Below, one piece after another: positions 21,218-22,874 of a DNA stretch of 22,874 nt. The stretch's first letter is position 1; each line of letters opens with the position of its first letter. This DNA is from SMWC01 sp963581225 (GTDB taxonomy: Bacteria > Pseudomonadota > Gammaproteobacteria > Steroidobacterales > Rariloculaceae), in the NCBI GenBank assembly GCA_963581225.1, contig CAUZMW010000039.1:1-22874 (forward strand). The letters run 5' to 3'. Both the position numbers and the translations under genes were made by a program. The notes under the pieces were generated by a model. That model searched no databases. It was not told the DNA's origin and worked only from the letters and a program-made list of their open reading frames with translations.

Positions 21218-22506
21218 TATTTACTCTCGAGCGCATTGAGGCCGTGTTCGAGATCCCAGATTAGGTCGTCGGCGTCCTCAATGCCGACAGACAACCGTAC
21301 CGTCCCCGGGCCGATACCGGCGGCGACCAGTTCTTCATCACTCAGTTGCCTATGCGTGGTCGATGCGGGATGAATGACCAGGCTCTTTGCATCGCCGACG
21401 TTTGCGAGATGAGAGAATAGTGACAATGATTCGATGAAATGAAGGCCGTCTTCTCGACCCCCGGGAAGGTTGAAACAGAACACTGAGCCGGCGCCTTCGG
21501 GCAGATATTTCTCAGCCAGATTACGATAGGCGCTACCGGCCAAACTCGGGTAGCTTACGCTCTCGACCCGCTTGTCGGACGAGAGGTACTTTGCCACGGC
21601 CTGGGCATTCGACACGTGTTGGCGCATACGAAGCGGCAACGTCTCGACCCCCTGAGCCAGGAGGAATGCGTTGAATGGACTGAGTGCTGCGCCCAAATCC
21701 CGCAACGTTTCGGCGCGCAACTTCATTAGATAACCATAGACGCCGAACGTCTCGTGAAACGCCAGCCCGTGATAAGCAGATGACGGTTCGGCGACTACGG
21801 GAAAGCGGCCATTCGACCAATTGAAGTTTCCGCTATCGACTACGACGCCGCCCAGGCTCGTCCCATGACCGCCCAGAAATTTTGTTGCGGAGTACACCAC
21901 GATATCGGCGCCCCAATCGAGCGGCTTGCAGAGATACGGGGTGGCAAACGTGTTGTCGACCATCAACGGACACTCGCTCGCATGGGCGATCTCCGCGACT
22001 TTTTCGATGTCCAGAATATTGCCACCGGGGTTGCCGATCGTCTCGGCAAACAAGAGCTTGGTGTCATCGGTGATCGCAGCACGCCACGCTTCCGGGTCGT
22101 CAGGATCGACGAAATCGAGACCCACTGAGAGCTTTCCAAGAACGTGCTTGAGCTGGGTGATGGTTCCACCATAGAGCGCGGAAGAAGCGACAATGTGATC
22201 GCCGGGCCTCAGCAACGTAAACAACGCAGCGACCTGGGCGGCGAGCCCGCTCGCGAATGCGACCGCACCCGCGCCGCCATCGAGGTTGGCGATACGTTCC
22301 TCGAATGCTGCAACCGTGGGGTTCACGATCCGCGAGTAGGTATTGCCGTACTCCTGGAGGTTGAAATAGGCGGCAGCCGACTCCGTGTCTTCGAAAACGT
22401 AGCTCGTCGTTTGGTAGATTGGAAGCGCGCGCGCCCCAGTGGTCGGATCCGGGCGACAGCCCGCGTGCACGGTGCGGGTAGCGAATCCGAATTCCCGATC
22501 TGACAT
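21217..22506 (-). CDS. metY: O-acetylhomoserine sulfhydrylase (aminocarboxypropyltransferase)
   Basis: A 429-residue PLP enzyme of the Cys/Met metabolism family, expected to make homocysteine from O-acetylhomoserine (or O-succinylhomoserine) and sulfide. PLP-lysine Lys209 is in VVYSATKFLGGHGTS. Also present are the pyridine-ring Asp184 (MVDNTF), phosphate-site residues in YGNTYSRIVNPT (53-64, Tyr57 and Arg59), GGAGAVAFASG (77-87), and C-terminal HPASTTHRQL. The length of about 430 and the sequence HAGCRPDPTTGARALPIYQT fit MetY rather than the shorter MetB/MetZ types. Shine-Dalgarno GAGGAGAC precedes the ATG at 22506. I looked upstream for a SAM-responsive element and saw none; a GGCCGC/GCGGCC hairpin lies at 22524-22538. 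Confidence 0.94.
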   Translation of the reverse strand: MSDREFGFATRTVHAGCRPDPTTGARALPIYQTTSYVFEDTESAAAYFNLQEYGNTYSRIVNPTVAAFEERIANLDGGAGAVAFASGLAAQVAALFTLLRPGDHIVASSALYGGTITQLKHVLGKLSVGLDFVDPDDPEAWRAAITDDTKLLFAETIGNPGGNILDIEKVAEIAHASECPLMVDNTFATPYLCKPLDWGADIVVYSATKFLGGHGTSLGGVVVDSGNFNWSNGRFPVVAEPSSAYHGLAFHETFGVYGYLMKLRAETLRDLGAALSPFNAFLLAQGVETLPLRMRQHVSNAQAVAKYLSSDKRVESVSYPSLAGSAYRNLAEKYLPEGAGSVFCFNLPGGREDGLHFIESLSLFSHLANVGDAKSLVIHPASTTHRQLSDEELVAAGIGPGTVRLSVGIEDADDLIWDLEHGLNALESK

Positions 22507-22523
22507 CAGAAGTCTCCTCAGCC

Positions 22524-22538
22524 GGCCGCGACGCGGCC
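22524..22538 (-). promoter_or_regulatory. GC-rich hairpin in the metY leader
   Basis: GGCCGC (22524-22529) and GCGGCC (22533-22538) form a perfect 6-bp stem with a 3-base loop, ending 18 bases upstream of the metY start and just ahead of its Shine-Dalgarno. It may influence translation initiation, but no known riboswitch class is recognisable around it. Confidence 0.3.
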
Positions 22539-22647
22539 ACTAGGCGCCAAAGTAGCACTCGATGCCTATGCTTGCCATAGCTCGAAGCCTCCGTGCGCTG
22601 TAATATCGCGACGACCGACAGACTCGTGGATGAGGGGAACGATACCG

Positions 22648-22874
22648 ATGACTACAGAGCAGCCCGCTGACCGGGACAAGATGGACTGGATCAAGGCGAC
22701 ATGCTGGATAGTTGTCGGCGTTTATCTGGCGGCGAAAGTGATGCGTCTTGTTCAGGGCGAGCCGTTTACGGAATTGTTCGACTTCGGGGATCCTTCGCTT
22801 GCCGGGATCGCCTGCGTCGTTAGTTTGATCGTCCTTATTCTTAGGTCGCCGCGACTATTACGATCGGTAACCAT
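22648..22874 (+). CDS. Small membrane protein, partial at window edge
   Basis: The frame opens at ATG 22648 (GAGGGG about nine bases upstream) and remains open to the last base: 75 complete codons with no stop. Two hydrophobic segments are visible: about 20-28 (CWIVVGVYL) and about 52-66 (AGIACVVSLIVLILR), separated by a short acidic loop (EPFTELFDFGDPS). The N terminus is polar (TTEQPADRDKMDW). It is probably an inner-membrane protein with both ends on the same side. The family is not recognised. It is divergent from metY. Confidence 0.6.
   Translation, partial: MTTEQPADRDKMDWIKATCWIVVGVYLAAKVMRLVQGEPFTELFDFGDPSLAGIACVVSLIVLILRSPRLLRSVT

Noticed and set aside
22507..22647. SAM-type riboswitch ahead of metY
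   Set aside because: I searched by eye for the conserved cores of known SAM riboswitches and saw only a short GC hairpin. A covariance-model search would be decisive.
1..22874. CRISPR array, complete insertion sequence, or phage genes
   Set aside because: No regularly spaced repeats, transposase, integrase or structural phage protein could be read on either strand in this window.

Overview
The window reads as a chromosomal segment of a Gammaproteobacterium, probably an uncultured environmental (marine-type) lineage. The evidence is the core block coaBC-dut followed by pyrE and an exonuclease III gene, an arrangement familiar from gammaproteobacteria such as Pseudomonas, together with several small families and a TPR/cyclase-type leader (SFFAELRRRNVF) that I associate with marine gammaproteobacterial genomes. 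The species cannot be named from the sequence alone. The window splits into two halves of different character at about 14.2 kb. || Left half (1-14.2 kb), accessory. It opens with a degenerate tRNA-Ser(GCU)-like sequence flanked by near-identical 13-bp direct repeats in AT-rich DNA, which could be an old attachment site. It then carries mostly exported proteins: a small secreted protein; a Tat-exported FAD oxidoreductase with a downstream five-heme cytochrome; four members of an uncharacterised secreted family marked by W-[ED]-G-[DN]-TLVV, one of them fused to a DUF6152 domain and two in an operon with a stand-alone DUF6152 gene; a Tat-exported ACMSD-like amidohydrolase; and an exported cyclase-family hydrolase. 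Between these lie broken genes: an LVIVD-type protein with an in-frame TGA, a 5'-truncated alpha/beta hydrolase joined to it head to head, the C-terminal part of a Sco1-like protein, the first 24 residues of a cyclase/TPR-type protein, and a TonB-receptor plug fragment behind a lipoprotein-like leader. A dispersed hairpin repeat (two clear copies, one longer palindromic copy, one decayed copy) lies in the intergenic spaces, and two copies directly provide the ribosome binding site region of the next gene. || Right half (14.2-22.9 kb), mostly housekeeping: coaBC and dut (CoA and dTTP supply), a convergent DUF4124 gene with an apparent frameshift at its start, pyrE, then an overlapping trio exonuclease III - AmpG-like permease - small Rieske protein, convergent trmB, a metY-CoA-binding protein pair coupled by a TAATG overlap, and the start of a small membrane protein running off the right edge. 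|| Working interpretation (inference): the left half is a recombination-prone accessory region whose surviving genes encode periplasmic redox and hydrolytic enzymes of unknown substrate. The repeated W-[ED]-G-[DN]-TLVV family, with DUF6152 as a fused or operonic partner, is the best candidate in the window for an undescribed system.
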